Origin: Limonium bicolor
Taxonomy: Eukaryota > Streptophyta > Magnoliopsida > Caryophyllales > Plumbaginaceae
NCBI GenBank assembly: GCA_023374045.1
Contig: CM041782.1
Span: forward strand, 181,618,629-181,682,628
Reading direction: 5' to 3'
DNA: 64,000 nt
Below are positions 20,767 to 34,033 of this stretch, piece after piece. Each line of letters begins with the position of its first letter. The stretch's first letter is position 1. The notes under the pieces are model-generated. The model saw only the letters and a list, made by a program, of their open reading frames with translations, made no database searches and was not told the origin of the DNA. The translations under genes and the position numbers were made by a program.

Positions 20767-20990
20767 AGTCAATTTCTGCCCTTAGGGCATAAGTCCGCGT
20801 GGAGCCCATCGAGAGTGGGTGTAGTGCACACTTGCATTCCCCCTTTATGCTTTCTGGGAAAGACGGACGATTTAGTAGGTATTTGAGGGATGCCAGAATA
20901 ACGGGTTTTCACCCTCCACAGAATGGAAATTTTTAGGATCTAGGCTTTTCAATCAAGAACCATATTTAGATAGACCCCCCTTATACCGAA
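20767..20990 (+). other. Probable leader of a Tat/Ogre-like element, truncated
   Basis: Sequence after the PBS with no ORF: CCTTAGGGCATAAGTCCGCG, then a short pyrimidine-rich part. It is replaced by Tekay-type LTR sequence somewhere around 20990-21050. No gag is present. Confidence 0.4.
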
Positions 20991-20999
20991 AAATCACCC

Positions 21000-22174
21000 T
21001 CCACACCACCAGTACACGCGTTGCCTTGTGAATGGGCAAGTTGACGGCGCGTCTCCCCAAGTGGTCGGTCACCACTTGCACACTTCAACTTGTATGAACT
21101 TGTCTAGCTCATTAATGCTCATAAATTCTCTCTTTTGAAGTATTACGGCTATGTAATGATGTTCATCAATAGCCTTTGTTTATCTTGTTATCTTGCACAT
21201 TAATGAGATACACCTTTTTTCGTGTGTTTGTCATGAGCAAGTTGCTTTGTGGTTGTGAATAATCTGAGTGAGTTTGTCGACGTTGCTAACTCCGTTTGGT
21301 CCTTGTTTGATGTCTGATGTAAGAGATATGTGATGGTGTGGTTCTTGACTGCTTGTGTCTTGTTAGAAGTTCTTCGGAGCTCTCGCCGACAGGTGCCCGA
21401 CTGGTAGAGCACATGTCGTGGATTGAGTGCGCTTGCAACCTTGCGTGCTAAGCCGCTCATGACTTAAGTGCACTTGCAACCTTGCGTGCTAAGCCACTTA
21501 TTCACCTGTTTATCTGAAATCATGAATCTTGACAAACGCATTAGGTAAACAACACAAGGTTTGCTATCATCAAAACTAAAGGATCTTGTCTTAACAAAGG
21601 AACGCTTATCAAGTCGTTCAATGTGTTTGAGCTGTGATTGTTCACATGATTGCGTTGTGTTTTATTATACTTCTTATTATTGTTGTATGAATAATCAGTC
21701 ACATGTATACGACAAAATAGTTGTGCTTAGCCCAGTTAGCTTGGGGGCTACACGTTAACCGTACTAGCAAAGGTGCTAAGCCCCTTGGGGCATCCATATT
21801 GTATTTTGTAGGTAAGAGGCAGAAGACGACCCAGCCTGAGAGTAAGAAGGGGTAGTTATATTACGGGTTTACATTTGACCTACGAGTTGTGCATGTACAC
21901 TCGTATGGTAGGCTATGGTATTATAATGTATTAGGATATGAAATATTTTGTACTCAGTGTATGTATTTCGGTTAAGGTTTTGTGTATACTAATGTTCGGT
22001 AGATTTGGGTCCATCAAATCGTAGCTAGATCTTGGAGATTTTAGTATGCCTAGTTAGTCACGTGGGTGACTAACGGCGGTAACACCAACATTTGTAGAGA
22101 ATTCCGCTGTGTTGTTAATAAAAATAATTGGAGGTTTATGAGATGATCCCGGTTTTAAGAGTTGGGGTGTTACA
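21000..22174 (+). repeat. 3' portion of a Tekay-type LTR
   Basis: It ends GGGGTGTTACA at 22174 and is colinear with the last 1.2 kb of the LTR at 58670-63228. Shared points are the hairpin GCCCC/GGGGC at 21780-21791, an AG|GT junction at 21811/21812, and a stem-loop with CACGTG at 22053-22074. No PBS follows, so it is a truncated solo or 3' LTR. The left limit is not sharp; I place it near 21000. Confidence 0.6.
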
Positions 22175-22366
22175 CTTATCATGGATTCGACCTTGTTGGA
22201 CTACAAGGGTTAGGTTCACTATCCATTATTTAGCAGGATATATTCAATTATATTTTGCACAACAAGCTTTGCCAAATTTGTGGAAGAACAAACCATACAA
22301 CCTGATATACTGGGAATTTACATATTCATTTGTGCTTAATATGTATATTTATTTATGATAAATTTA

Positions 22367-22534
22367 AGTATTAAACATACACCTAGAATCTGTAATAAGG
22401 TAGTAGATACTCTAGCCAAAGTAGGTCTGGGTTTACAACCTGGGATAAAGGAGCTCAACATGGCTCCTATTTGTATCGCATCCCAGGTGGATGATGACAA
22501 TTCTTTAAATAACCAATTGATAAGAGGGCAATAA
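22367..22534 (+). pseudogene. Possible LINE RNase H C-terminal remnant
   Basis: A 55-codon tail reads HTPRICNKVVDTLAKVGLGL and ends at a stop (22532-22534). The NKVVDTLAK block resembles the NRVADALAK motif at the end of RNase H domains in plant non-LTR retrotransposons. No RT sequence or poly(A) tail is visible nearby, so this is a weak call. Confidence 0.3.
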
Positions 22535-22557
22535 GCCCCCCTATTAACGACCAAAAC

Positions 22558-22792
22558 AAAATATTTGAGTTTATGGTTATATTAGGATTAAATATTATAT
22601 AATAAGCATATATAAGTTTGTTTATAAACAAAGCTAATCTAATGTAAGATGAGCAAATTTTTATATGATTTTAATTACCTCATCTTACATTAGATTAGCT
22701 TTGTTTATAAATTTACATATATATATACATATACATATATATGCTTATTATATAATATTTAATTATTATTTAACGATAACCATAAATATTTT
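22558..22792. mobile_element. Fold-back MITE, unclassified
   Basis: Outer ends AAAATATTTGAG, then TTATGGTTAT, pair with ATAACCATAAATATTTT at the right. The inner arms (22593-22652 with 22679-22750) pair over about 60 bases, including CTAATCTAATGTAAGATGAG. There is no ORF. The TSD is unclear because of AT-rich flanks. Confidence 0.65.
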
Positions 22793-23244
22793 AATGAAGA
22801 AGAAAACTTATAAATAGCTAAGGCATATAAAAAATGAGATAAAAGAATAACTTGTTTGAAGTTTTGTGTATGTCCAATATTTAATCATTTTATTTCAATT
22901 TTATAAATGTTTTAGTTTTTTTATAATTCTATTACTTTTTTAAATATTTTTTTGTAATTATTTATATTTTTGTAGTATTTTTATTTTTTTATTTTTGTAA
23001 AATTTCATAAAAAAAGTGGGCTTGAATAAAAAGAAAAGTGGCATATTGTGAACTTGGACTTGATCTGTAATGTCAGGAGTAAAATATTCATTATTCAAGG
23101 TCATTTCACGGAATATGGATATATTCTAAATTTTAAAACTATTTTGGTTATGAAGAACGAGTTTTGAAATCGGGATATATAGTGAATTATGAAAATTTTT
23201 TCAGGGGTATACTGTGACTTTTCCCAGTTAAAAATTATACACTA
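22793..23244. other. AT-rich spacer, nothing recognised
   Basis: No ORF, terminal repeats or motifs that I can assign. Confidence 0.5.
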
Positions 23245-23527
23245 AAGACATCCACAATTGTGGAGAAGAAACTCAGATAATCTACTCATCTCTACAATGG
23301 TAGAGTTCCTTAACATTCTTACTCTTCATATCCACTATTTTACATCCTATTAAGACTTTTTATTTTTTTTATTATTGTTGCAGAGTTGTAGCCAATGATA
23401 TTTGTTTTCACTGTGTTACTTAATTAAGCGACGACGTGAGAGAAAAGGGTGGATTTCACACCACTCAACAACATATTTATTTTCTTACTTACCCAAGATG
23501 GTGGAATCCACACTGTTGTGGATGCCT
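23245..23527. mobile_element. Possible Tourist/Harbinger-like MITE
   Basis: The left end AAGACATCCACAATTGTGGA is an imperfect inverted match to the right end TCCACACTGTTGTGGATGCC. Such CATCCACAA termini recall Tourist-like MITEs. No clear trinucleotide TSD could be fixed. Confidence 0.4.
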
Positions 23528-23955
23528 TGATAACTCATCGTAGGCGACTATACGTAACTCTTTTTTGTCGTTTAGAGGTAGGTTCGTTCGTCATACCTGG
23601 CGTGTTGCATTTTACTTTAGTTGTAAAGATTTATTTATTTTTTCGTTTACTAACAGCAGCCTTACCGCTGATAGTTTCTGGCAGCATATGAGCTTCACTC
23701 TCACTTTTGGGTGTGAATTTTGATCACAACATAGAAACAACTCTTTGTCATAAGGTTTGTTCAATAAATGGCAGCAAATTGTAAATTTTTAAAGCTCATT
23801 AATGTATCATGGTTATACAGTCTTTTTTCTTAAACAGAAAGTGTTTTAATCATTATATTGATTGACGATAGATATAGCGGGGATGTCCTGCAGCAGATCC
23901 CAACAAGATGGCTATGTCCCCCCAAATTAGCAGAGTACGCACCTTATATTTCTAT
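23528..23955. other. Unassigned spacer
   Basis: No gene or repeat could be supported in this stretch before the LTR that begins at 23956. Confidence 0.4.
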
Positions 23956-24762
23956 TGTAACCCCTACCCATACTCCTAATCACGTATTAATCGGGATTAC
24001 GTAACTTAATTAAAGACGGCTCTCGGCGGAAAATAAATCTAACTTCTAATACGGGTGTCATGTGCCATTACTCACCCATGTGAGTACGGAAGCAGATATT
24101 CATCACAATATTAGAATCGATAACCGCTATGATGAACCGAGATATTCTACTACCAACCTACACATACTAAATCCATAAATCGAAAACGTAAAACAGTGAG
24201 CATCCAGAGCATTCCCAATACTTACATCGGAGTATATAATACAAACTAAAATTTAATGAGTGCAGAAATTAAAAGACGACGTAGGTTACCCAATAGTCCC
24301 GCATTCCAGCTTCATAACACGATCAAGACCTGTAATGTGGTGCCATAAAGGCTCAGCCAACTGCTGGTATGCTAAATGTGATCCTAGACCCTTTAGGTCA
24401 CTTAGGTCATTTTAGCATCTTAACATGAGGTTAATAACATGCTGATTCATTTTGCAGTTTATAGTGAAGCAGTAAATAGCATGAGTAAACACATAACAGT
24501 TCATAGATATAACAACACGTATCACATCATCCATCACACAACATACATTATCCAAGGTACGACAACAAGTAAATGCGGTAAAACGCATAATTGCTTTCAT
24601 CGAAGGTATTCGTATTCAGCCTTCAAGGCCCGTTACTCGTATCAAAGTTTACTCTTATCATCAGTTGGGCGTCATGTTAAGACAACCCGTAGTTAGTTCT
24701 CACTGGACAGTCGTCCCACGTACACACAAAAGTGCTCATTGCCAAGGATCGGTAGATCCCGG

Positions 24763-26140
24763 TGTTAGCAGAAATATACGTTACTATATCTCTACCTAGG
24801 CAGTGTACCTATCGTTTTGCGGAATAGTGAATTGAGTGGGGTTGTCGATCTCAAGGACCTCGTTCAATTAATTGACAATTTATTTACTAACCGAGAAAAC
24901 TAAACTAAGAAAACAGGAAACGTCACTTTTTCAGGTTTTACTTAATTTAATAAAAAGAATGACTAAACAAACTAACATAAAATAATGAAACAGTAAAAAG
25001 ATAAAAATAAACTAAATAAAGAAATAAAGATTGAATCTAAAGAAGCACCCCGGATTGTTCTGCAAACCTTCACTTTATTAATCTATCAATAAACTTTTCC
25101 CTAATTCTGCAATAAACTCAAGAATTATAAATAGTTCGTTGACCGGTCCCTGTACAATGAAACCTAACTAACTGAAATAACAAGCCGCAAACCATGCCCA
25201 AGTTATCAAGTTAATAGCATTAAACAAAATTCCTATTGGAGACAGATTAACCTATAGGCAAACCATGCTTCTAGTCGTTAATCTGGTTTAACTTCCTATG
25301 TCTTGTTAACTAATCTCAGCGCCGCATTTTGATTAGAAAACTATAAATATTGTTTTAATAATTAGCTAGAAAAATAAAGCGCATGAAGAACAGGAATTAA
25401 ACTACTGCAATTATAATCAGAGAAAAGCTTGCAAAATAAACATAAAGATTTGGTTTGCTACCCCAACCCGGGAGCTAAACTAACTACTCAAAAATAAACA
25501 TAATAATTAAAGTAATAAAAATAACAACGGGAAACATTAATGTGTGACAATGGTGATATGTGGTGAGGTAGTGTGGGTGGTGGTGGTGGTACGGTGAAGA
25601 TGGTATGCTGTGGATTATGGTGTTATGGTGGTGATGTGGAGTGGTGTTGATGATAATGGTGGTGATGGGAAGATGATGATGGTGATGGTGATGGTGGTCT
25701 GGAGGTATGCGTGAAAGAAGAGAATGCTGAGGCCTGAGGCAGGAGCCTCTGTATTAAGGGCTAATCCTCTGTGAGGCGTGGGATGTCTTCAATATGGCTC
25801 TACATGGGTGAATATATAGCAGCTACGGTGTTTATCAGTTGATAAAATATTTTTCTTCTAAAGATCTTGATAAAACATAACGAGGAGTGCTCTATTAACT
25901 TCGACGGGGCCTAGATTCTTCGTTTTAGCTCCGTTTTACTCCCCGTTTGTTGTTGGAATCCTCATGAGAAATTCTATGCATTTCTTAAACTTTTTCCTGC
26001 ATTAGACACATAAAATGTATCAGTTCATATCAAAACATAAATCTAATGAAAAACATATGATAAGTGAGAAATATGACATGAATTGTTATGATAATAGGAA
26101 GAATTAAAGCCCTAAAAATAGATGTATTTCACACTTATCA
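24763..26140 (-). repeat. Solo LTR, family of the 35186-41092 element
   Basis: 1,378 bp with ends TGTTAG and CACACTTATCA, flanked by an exact TSD CCCGG at 24758-24762 and 26141-26145. It shares TAGGCAGTGTACCTA, CGTTTTGCGG, TTGACCGGT-type spacer order and the final TTTCACACTTATCA with the longer LTRs at 35186 and 39321. It was left by recombination between two LTRs. A GGT/GAT-rich microsatellite lies at about 25557-25710. Confidence 0.88.
25557..25710 (+). repeat. GGT/GAT-rich microsatellite
   Basis: An impure run of GGTGGT and GATGATGGT words inside the solo LTR. No coding meaning is apparent. Confidence 0.7.
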
Positions 26141-27989
26141 CCCGGGACTTCCACTTGCCTAATAAAGGCGTCCATGAAAGGCCAAAGCCAGGTGCCAGCG
26201 GTAGCACACTCCGACTAATATCTATCTGGGCTCGTTATACTCTAGTGATCACTATACGCAACCAATCAGTCTAGACTAACTGGATTTACATATCATACAT
26301 CAGCTCTCCAATATGTGATTAAATCTTTAATCAACTACCTAAAGTATAATCTTAGGTTATGGAGAATTCATTATCAACACAACCGCCTTCGAGGTCTTAT
26401 CCAAATTCCTAGAAGTAATCTAGGTCATATTCATGTTCAAGAGTCCAAGCACTAGAGACCGGTAATCCCGAGTCTCGCTCCTAAGTGTTTCACTTAGGTT
26501 AATTAGGAATTTTAAGGTCTCCTAATTGTTAGTATAAAAATTCAGTGATAATCAGTAACACTTAGTCCGACAGACATTCGCGCACAATAATAAACTCTTG
26601 ACAGTCGAGTAAATAATTCACACACATCATGCATATCACACATATCGCTCTTAGACAGATAAAAAAATAATATCTGAACCCAAGAAAACCCTCAGGATGT
26701 TCAGACCACACATTCACATACCGTACACCGTAATAATCACTAGCGTGAAGATTCACGCTCGCCCGGTACTCCTCGTAGCTCGTCCTCCAGCACATGTCCT
26801 CTAATGCACTAAACTCTGGAATACGAGACTACATATTAGCTCTCTGTAATACAGACTAATTCGGTATCCCGACTAGTCACTAATCCCCCTAGTAATTACC
26901 CCGTGACTGTTCAACGTTTATCCTTCAGGTTTTAAACAGTTTGGGATTAGTTAAATCATTCTCTAACTATATTGTAAATAACATGTAATATTTATTTACT
27001 ATTTAGGATTTAATTCAAATAACCTATCTCATTTATTCATAGGCTTGTTATTTATATATAATACACAGATTCATATAGTTTGTTACTATATGTTAATTAT
27101 ATCCTTGACTTATAAACCTTTATTTCTCCTTTCAAGTTATGAGTTGGTCAACTTGACCTCTTTGGTCAATTGAGTTGACTTGGCCAATTATGTTGACTTG
27201 GTTAGTTTACTGTAACACCCCCGAATAGCCCAACAGAGGTCTGAACGTTGCACCAAAACGATACTACAAAGTCTAAGCAGCGGATTCTCGATATCATCCG
27301 GGTGCTACAGATGCCAACCACCCACGTGGTTGACAGACCACATCACTAATACTAAGTTACGGTCTGAATGACTGGAAACAGCCCTCTATCAAAACCCATA
27401 TACAACATATAGTACAATTCCCAAGTTCCGAGTGTCTACAACAAAATTACCAAATCATATACTAAGAATTACATCTCGGGTTTTATAACAACCCATATAT
27501 TACACATGCCACTACAACTTAAAAGTCATGCCCTGATGGACTACCCCCATGGTAGCCATCCCGCCTACGCTCCGTTATTGTCTGGCACAATACCTGAAAA
27601 AAATTGGGTGTAAAGGACTCAGCAAACTACGCTGAGTATGAACGTGTGAAGCCCGCATGTTACCGGGCCACACGACTACTTGGTCGAATCTTATTAATTC
27701 AATTTACATGCTCTAATAAAGCAGTAAAGCACACATCAGTACATCATGATATCATACAAACTCATCGGTAGCATAGCAATATCAGCAAGCAACCAAGCAC
27801 ATCTTGCAAGTAGCACAGCAATATCAATAAGCAACCAAGCACAACTTGCCAGTAGCATAACAATGTCAAACACGCAGTCCAGCACAATAAGCTGCTAGTG
27901 TAGCAACAACAGTCAAGTAATTATAGGACGTGTGCGTAGGTACATTATACCGTCGATCCTCGCTATGGGATCATTCAAGAGATTGCGTA

Positions 27990-28245
27990 TTGTTATCTTG
28001 TTCTCATTACATATGTTTTCCTTTCTTCTCTTGCACCGAGTCCGGGGGATGTAGGTTAGATCCCGAGACTTTATAATGTAGGTGCTATTCATTCCTTGTT
28101 TCTTAAATGATCACATTTGTGAATTTTCTTATTTGCTTGGTTTCGTTACACATGTTTTCCTCTATTCTCTGGCACCGAGTCAGGGGATATAGATTAGATC
28201 CCGAGGCTTTATTATGTAGGTGCTAATCATTCCTTGTTTCTTCAA
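27990..28245. repeat. Two-copy repeat of about 130 bp
   Basis: Copies share CACATGTTTTCCTYTATTCTC, GCACCGAGTC, TAGATCCCGAGRCTTTAT and TCATTCCTTGTTTCTT. A second, shorter duplication with TTCCCGACACCCAGGGTCGA follows at about 28303-28435, and GACACCATAGTGGGTGTCAT recurs near 28620 and 28750. Confidence 0.7.
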
Positions 28246-29479
28246 GGGTTACTTGTGAATTCTTTTATCACCGCACGTTGGAGGACGTCTCCTCCATAGC
28301 TGGTCCCCCATTCCCGACACCCAGGGTCGAGAAAGCGGAGTCACCTCTAGACTCCAGGATAAGCTTCACCAATTTGTCACTCCCCCATTCCCGACACCCA
28401 GGGTCGAGGAAGCGGAAGTCACCTCTGGACTCCGGGATGTGCTGAGAAAGTGGGGTCACCCAGGGATCCCCAATATATATTCCATCATAGATGGTCGAAG
28501 GATCTGATGCAGATACCAACTCCCGATCATCCATACCGCGCGGCCCGAGCTGTTGTCTTCCCGGGTTGTTCTCATGTTTCACAGTTGGTACTTTTCGTTT
28601 CATTATCATTATAATCTCGACACCATAGTGGGTGTCATTAGCGGTCCTCTAAAGTTAGAGAGGATTTGTCTCTTCGTATAGTTCTTTTGTTTTGTCTACG
28701 TGGTTCGTCATGTCTTACCAAAGGAGACTTGCTCTTCATTATCATTAATGAATAGACACCATAGTGGGTGTCATGGTAGTCCTCAACGGTTTAGAGAGGA
28801 GTTCCCCTTATAGAGTTTTCTTGGTATTCATAATTCGTAGTGGTTCGTCTCAAGTTCCATAAACGAGAAAGGGACTAAACTACTGTGTGCGCGCAAGTAA
28901 TAAGCCACAAGGATATATAACAAGCATATAAGCAAGCCACAAGAAGCAATCCAATTTCATGCATAGTCTTATAGTCATTGTCAAACAAGGCACACAGCAC
29001 ACAAGCCGTGTAACACGGCAACATACGAACCACACATGTCCATACCTTATTCAAGGCAAATGTCGTCTCACACACGGGTTCCTGGTCGGCGCTCGTTACG
29101 ACCCTAACGCTGATTAAAAACAATGTGTCAGTCCATGATTTCATGTGACGACATTTTATTCTAGTTTATCTTACTTATACCGGGTGTTACTTCCCTAAGT
29201 GAGTCGTTGAATGTACGGTTATTTTTAAACCTTAGGACTTCCCAAGTACTCACCTTAGATTATTATCTATTTCCTAAGACATTTACATCATCGTTATATG
29301 AGTTAAATAAGTACTCCCCCTAGCTATTATTCTAGAGGATTTTAAACGCTAAATTGTAACAGTTTAACTAAGGTAGCTTTAACTTGCTTAGAGTGTATTC
29401 CCTCCTTAGCTAAATAGCTATGGTTTAAGCTCATTAATTACACAATACCACTCCTCAATTATTTCTAGAACTCCTTTAT

Positions 29480-32400
29480 ACTGAGGCTTAAGTGTTTCAA
29501 AACTGAAACGAGGTTCTTGTACGTAACCTTATATTATAACACTTTTAATGTAAGGGTGTCTAAACTTCCCAAGATGTTTCATTAACCTAACCAAATGCTT
29601 TAGCCATGATTTGGGCTCATGAAGTAACTAACAACACACTCTTTACACTTCTGGATATTGACCAAACAGAGACACAAGTCTCAAAAACTGAAACAACCAA
29701 ATTGTGCATACCTCCACTCTAACTCCTTCTCTGATGTATCTCTTAGATTTCTATCTTCTCAGAAGTGTTTACAACCTCCCTTGATAGTATTAGAGCTGTT
29801 TTAATCTAGGAACCAGCTTAGAGCAACAATGTTAACACCTCCGTGAGACCCTTGTACAGAAGCTACAACTTATCGAAAAACTAAAACACATCCTTGTGCA
29901 CACTTACACTTAGCCTTGCAGTTTACTGTATTAAACTATTTTCTAAATTTCCCCAAGTTGTTTACAGACATTATTGAGGGTATTATCTAGATTTTAAGCT
30001 TGTAAGCCAGCCATTACAATCCCCTTATACCTACTATGTGATAGCTATACAGAGATGACAATGTTATGGAAAATCTGAAAACACAGTTTGGGTATTTCCC
30101 CTTTTATCTATCTGTTCATTCCCTAACCTGACTTCCAATGCTCCCCAAATTGCTTACCCAGTTAGTTAGGAGTATTAGATAGTTTCCAACTAGAACTAGT
30201 CCAATACACCCCATTAATACTTCTGAAAATCAATTATACAGAAGTGGCAGGTTGTTAAAAATCTGCAACAGCATTAGTGTTTCTTCTTCATTCCACCTTC
30301 TTTTCTGATTCCTTCGATCTCTACCTTTCCCAAGGTGTGTGGCAACCTAGTTAGGTGTTTTAACGAGGTTTTAAGTTTATTTTCAGACCAATTCAACACT
30401 CTTACACTATCGGTATTTCAGTTATACAGAAAACACTCTCAGAAAACAAAATATAAGCTGAAGTATTAAGTTTGCTATCCTTTCTATTGTTCACTTCTGT
30501 TTTAGCCATGTTTTGGGTTCCTTGTTAGACCACCACCTCACTCTTACATATCTGAAACCCATCTATACTGAACAGCAACTATCCAAACAAAATTAATCTG
30601 AAACCGATATCTGCATTAACTCTTCCACATTCCTTCCTTTGTCATTAGTTAGTTGCCTCCTAGATTCTCAAATGAGTATGCCAACTTACTTCACCTCTGT
30701 GGTAATGTTTTGAGTTCACACTAAGCCACCATGACACTCCTAATTTTTTTTTAACCAAGTACACAGAAGCATTTTCATTCGAAAGACTGAAAACAGAAGG
30801 TACAAAACTGAAGTAGCTTATTCTTTCTCTTTGTTTTCGTCTCTGCATTTGACTTTTGGTTTTTCCCAAAATATTATCACATTTAGTTAGATGACTTATT
30901 AAGGCTTTAGGTTCATAAAACTCTCAAAACAGGCCACAGGAATTAAAACAGAACTGCTGAGACAACCTAGTACTCACTGAAAAGAAAAACTGAACATGTA
31001 CTAACCACCTCTCTTTTATCTTCTTTTTTTTTAACATTCATCACGAGTTCACCAAGCTAGAAACAGGTTTTATTCTTGCCTGAAGTTCATTAATAATTCA
31101 ACCCTGCACCTTTACCCTCTCTAGGCAATTAATCAGACAGAAAACAATGTTGCTGAAACTGAAAGAAAGAAAACAGAACTGTAACACTGAAGCATACTTC
31201 AGTTTATTCCTCTACCTTTAATACATCAGCTTAGTTTCTTGTTTTTTTCCTTTTCCTGCAACACACTCTCATGTTATCTAACTACCTAGTTATCTTTTAA
31301 ATGTAGTTTTGACCCATTAATGCATTGCTTAACTGACACAGAATAAATCAGAAACCTGGAAACCTGAACGCATAAACTGAAGTTTGTTCTTTCTGTTATT
31401 GTTTCTTTGTTTTCTTTCTGTCCTCAAGTCCTTTTTCCTGTTTTACCCCAGCCCAAGGAAACCCTGTACACAACTCTGTAAGTTTTATACACAACCTGTA
31501 TTACTGCAGAGGAAAAAAAAAGATAGCGCAAATACTGATATACCATATTATTTCTCCTACTTCTTTTCTTTGTTTTCTGTTTTGTTTTTCCCAGATCCTT
31601 CCACCTCATTGACTAATGGGATTAAGTGTGTTATAAGACTTTAGGATTCAAGCACAGACTCAAGGTAGACTAGACAATGTACCCGAAAGTTCTTTTCACA
31701 GAAACCAGAAATCTGGAAACTGAAACCATGAACTGAAAAACGTTTTCTTTCCTGTTGTTTCCTTCCTACTGATGCATTATTGCCTTCTATTTCCTTTCTG
31801 TTCTTTAATTTGATCTCAGTTTCCCCCAAGCTGTTTCCCCTTGGTTAAGTGGTTGTTCCACGATTCTATATTCAACAACAGACCCTAAGTCTCCTGGTTG
31901 TACAGAAATCAAGCTTTCAGATAAAAACTATACAACTGAAATATTGAAACCTGAAACTGCTATTTCTTTCCTCCTCCGTTCTTTTCCTTTTCATTCATTG
32001 ATCTAGTTTTTATTTTCCTCAAATGGTTTAGCCCCTGATTGTCCACCCAGTTAGTTTCTCGTCTTATCAGGAGTTTAACTTCCTAACAGACCCAAAACAG
32101 CAAGGGTTATACCCCTGGAAAGTTCCTACACGAAATCTGTAGTACTGAAAGAAACTGAAGCAGAACTGAAACATAAGGTTTGATGTCTTTTCCTCCACCT
32201 TTTCTTTCTTTATTCACGAACTTGGCTCTCTATTTTCTCACCTAGCTAAATGTGTTGACAACGTTTTAACTCAAGACTCACTCAAGCCAAAGCTGTCAAT
32301 GCTCCTAGAAATTTGTCTTACAGAAGCACTCGTTTCAGTTTTAAGCTAAAAGTCTGAAATGAAGAACCTGATATATCTTCTACTGTCTCTTCATATTTCT

Positions 32401-32560
32401 TTGTTCACAACTGGGCTTCCGATTTCTCCCACTTAATTCACTCACGTAGTTAAGTGTTTTTTTGTCAAGACTTTACATCCCAAACAACCCAAACTACTTT
32501 GCTAATGTTACAGATTTAACTTCACACCGAAACTTGAAAACTGAACCGCTGCACATAAGG
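29480..32560. repeat. Degenerate tandem array, period about 200 bp
   Basis: The same succession recurs about fifteen times with heavy divergence: a CTGAAAC/CAGAAAC-rich stretch, a TTCTTTCT pyrimidine-rich stretch, CCCCAAG and a GTTTTAAGT-like word. No ORF longer than background is present. It accounts for much of the unusual length of this LTR. Confidence 0.5.
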
Positions 32561-33599
32561 CTGGCATATATATGTACCTATATTTCTTTTTACCTTGCGT
32601 TAAGAGGTGACCTCCCTTAGTTTTCCTTGACAGTTTTTCTTACATGGGAGTGCTTGGCTTCTCGACAGATCTAGCCCACCAGAAAGAACCCGCATTAGTT
32701 GTTGAATCATTCCTAGAAGTTGTAACAGATTTTTTTTTTTGAACATGCGCAAGGATCTAGGGGTTCTTACCTTAGAACGTGTTCAGGGGCAGTTTGTACA
32801 TATTTCCCTCAAGGAGTTTTCAGGCCCTTCAAGCGTGAGGTTGCTTGGAGAAAACAAGCAGATCAAGAAGAGGAAACTGAGTGAGTGTCTCAGCATTTTC
32901 GAATACAGAAACATCTGCGAGTTGATGTAGAAATAAAACTATTTTAAGGCCTCACCTTGATCTGATGTTCAACCAGAGTATCGGTGTCTCTGGTCTGGTT
33001 GTTTTGTAAGAAGGTGCAGGTTATCAGTCCGTTTTTTTTTTTGCATGAAAACACAGTAGCCTGTAGAGACTTGGATGTACTGCAGGAGTCGCGTTTTGAT
33101 CAGAAACAAAACAGGAAGGAACGGTAATGGAAGAAGAAGGAAGAGCACATTGCAAACAGCAGCGGTTACCTTGTGTGCAGAAGGGAAAACAGAGGGGGAA
33201 CGAGGGAGCTCCTGTATGTGTAGAACTGGTGCATGCAGAAGAAGGAAAAAGGATGGTCTGTTTCCCTCTGAATCGACTGGCACAAGGCCGAAGGATTAAA
33301 ACGCAGGGAACCAAATGACTGTGAGTGGAATACGTTTCCAATGAAAGCTTTCGTGGGAGTTTGGAAAAGAAAACAAGGAAGTTAGTGCCACTTAAAAGAA
33401 GAGACAAGCTAATTTTGGTTGAGCAATCTGCGCTCTGTACCGGGCAACAAGGAGGAGGAATTGTTTGGTACTTGCGTGGGTGGTGAAACAGTACTCAGGC
33501 GCACTGACGCCATATATAAATCATGGGGTAATTTAGTTTGTTTGTTTAATCTTGTAATGTTAGTACTACTAGATTTAATTCACTAGTGTATATTACTGA

Positions 33600-33692
33600 A
33601 TTTAAGCGTAGCTCAACCGGTTAAAGCGTTCTGGGGAGGTACGGGAGGTCTCGGGTTTGAACTCTGGCAGGAGCGTACTAGCTTTTTTTTTT
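33600..33692 (+). other. tRNA-like / SINE-like sequence with Pol III boxes
   Basis: An A-box-like GTAGCTCAACCGG (33608-33620), a B-box-like GGTTTGAACTC (33654-33664) and a T run (33683-33692) that would terminate Pol III. The T-arm pairs only with G-T wobbles and there is no convincing acceptor stem, so it is a tRNA-derived SINE fragment or pseudogene, not a tRNA gene. Confidence 0.5.
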
Positions 33693-33903
33693 GACAGTTA
33701 TATGCATGCCCATTAGTATATATGTGCAACTATATAATACGTCGCGTTAATAATTCCTTACGCGACTACTTTATTTTGTGACGTTATTAGTCGTATGTAT
33801 ATGTATATATATAGATATACACCCCTTTTATTTTGTCGCGTTCTAGTCATATATATATAACTATGCGACGTTACTATTTATTATGTACGACGTTATAATA
33901 TGA

Positions 33904-34033
33904 TAACGTTTCGTATGTATATTTTTTTATAAACGTACATGTATAAGTACGTGACCGACATAGTATGTAACGTTTCGTATGTATATATTTTTTTATAAAC
34001 GTACATGTATAAGTACGTGACCGACATAGTATG
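33904..34033 (+). repeat. Tandem duplication, 64 and 66 bp
   Basis: TAACGTTTCGTATGTATAT through GTACGTGACCGACATAGTATG occurs twice in tandem (33904-33967 and 33968-34033). The copies differ only by one TA in the T run, which implies a recent duplication inside the LTR. Confidence 0.85.

Noticed and set aside
22367..22534. Complete LINE
   Set aside because: Only a tail-like 55-codon match; no RT motifs, poly(A) or TSD nearby.
28268..28609. 113-codon frame on the minus strand
   Set aside because: Coincides with duplicated LTR sequence; no motif, and it ends at LTR repeats.
33600..33692. Functional tRNA gene
   Set aside because: Boxes are present, but there is no acceptor stem and the T-arm relies on wobble pairs.
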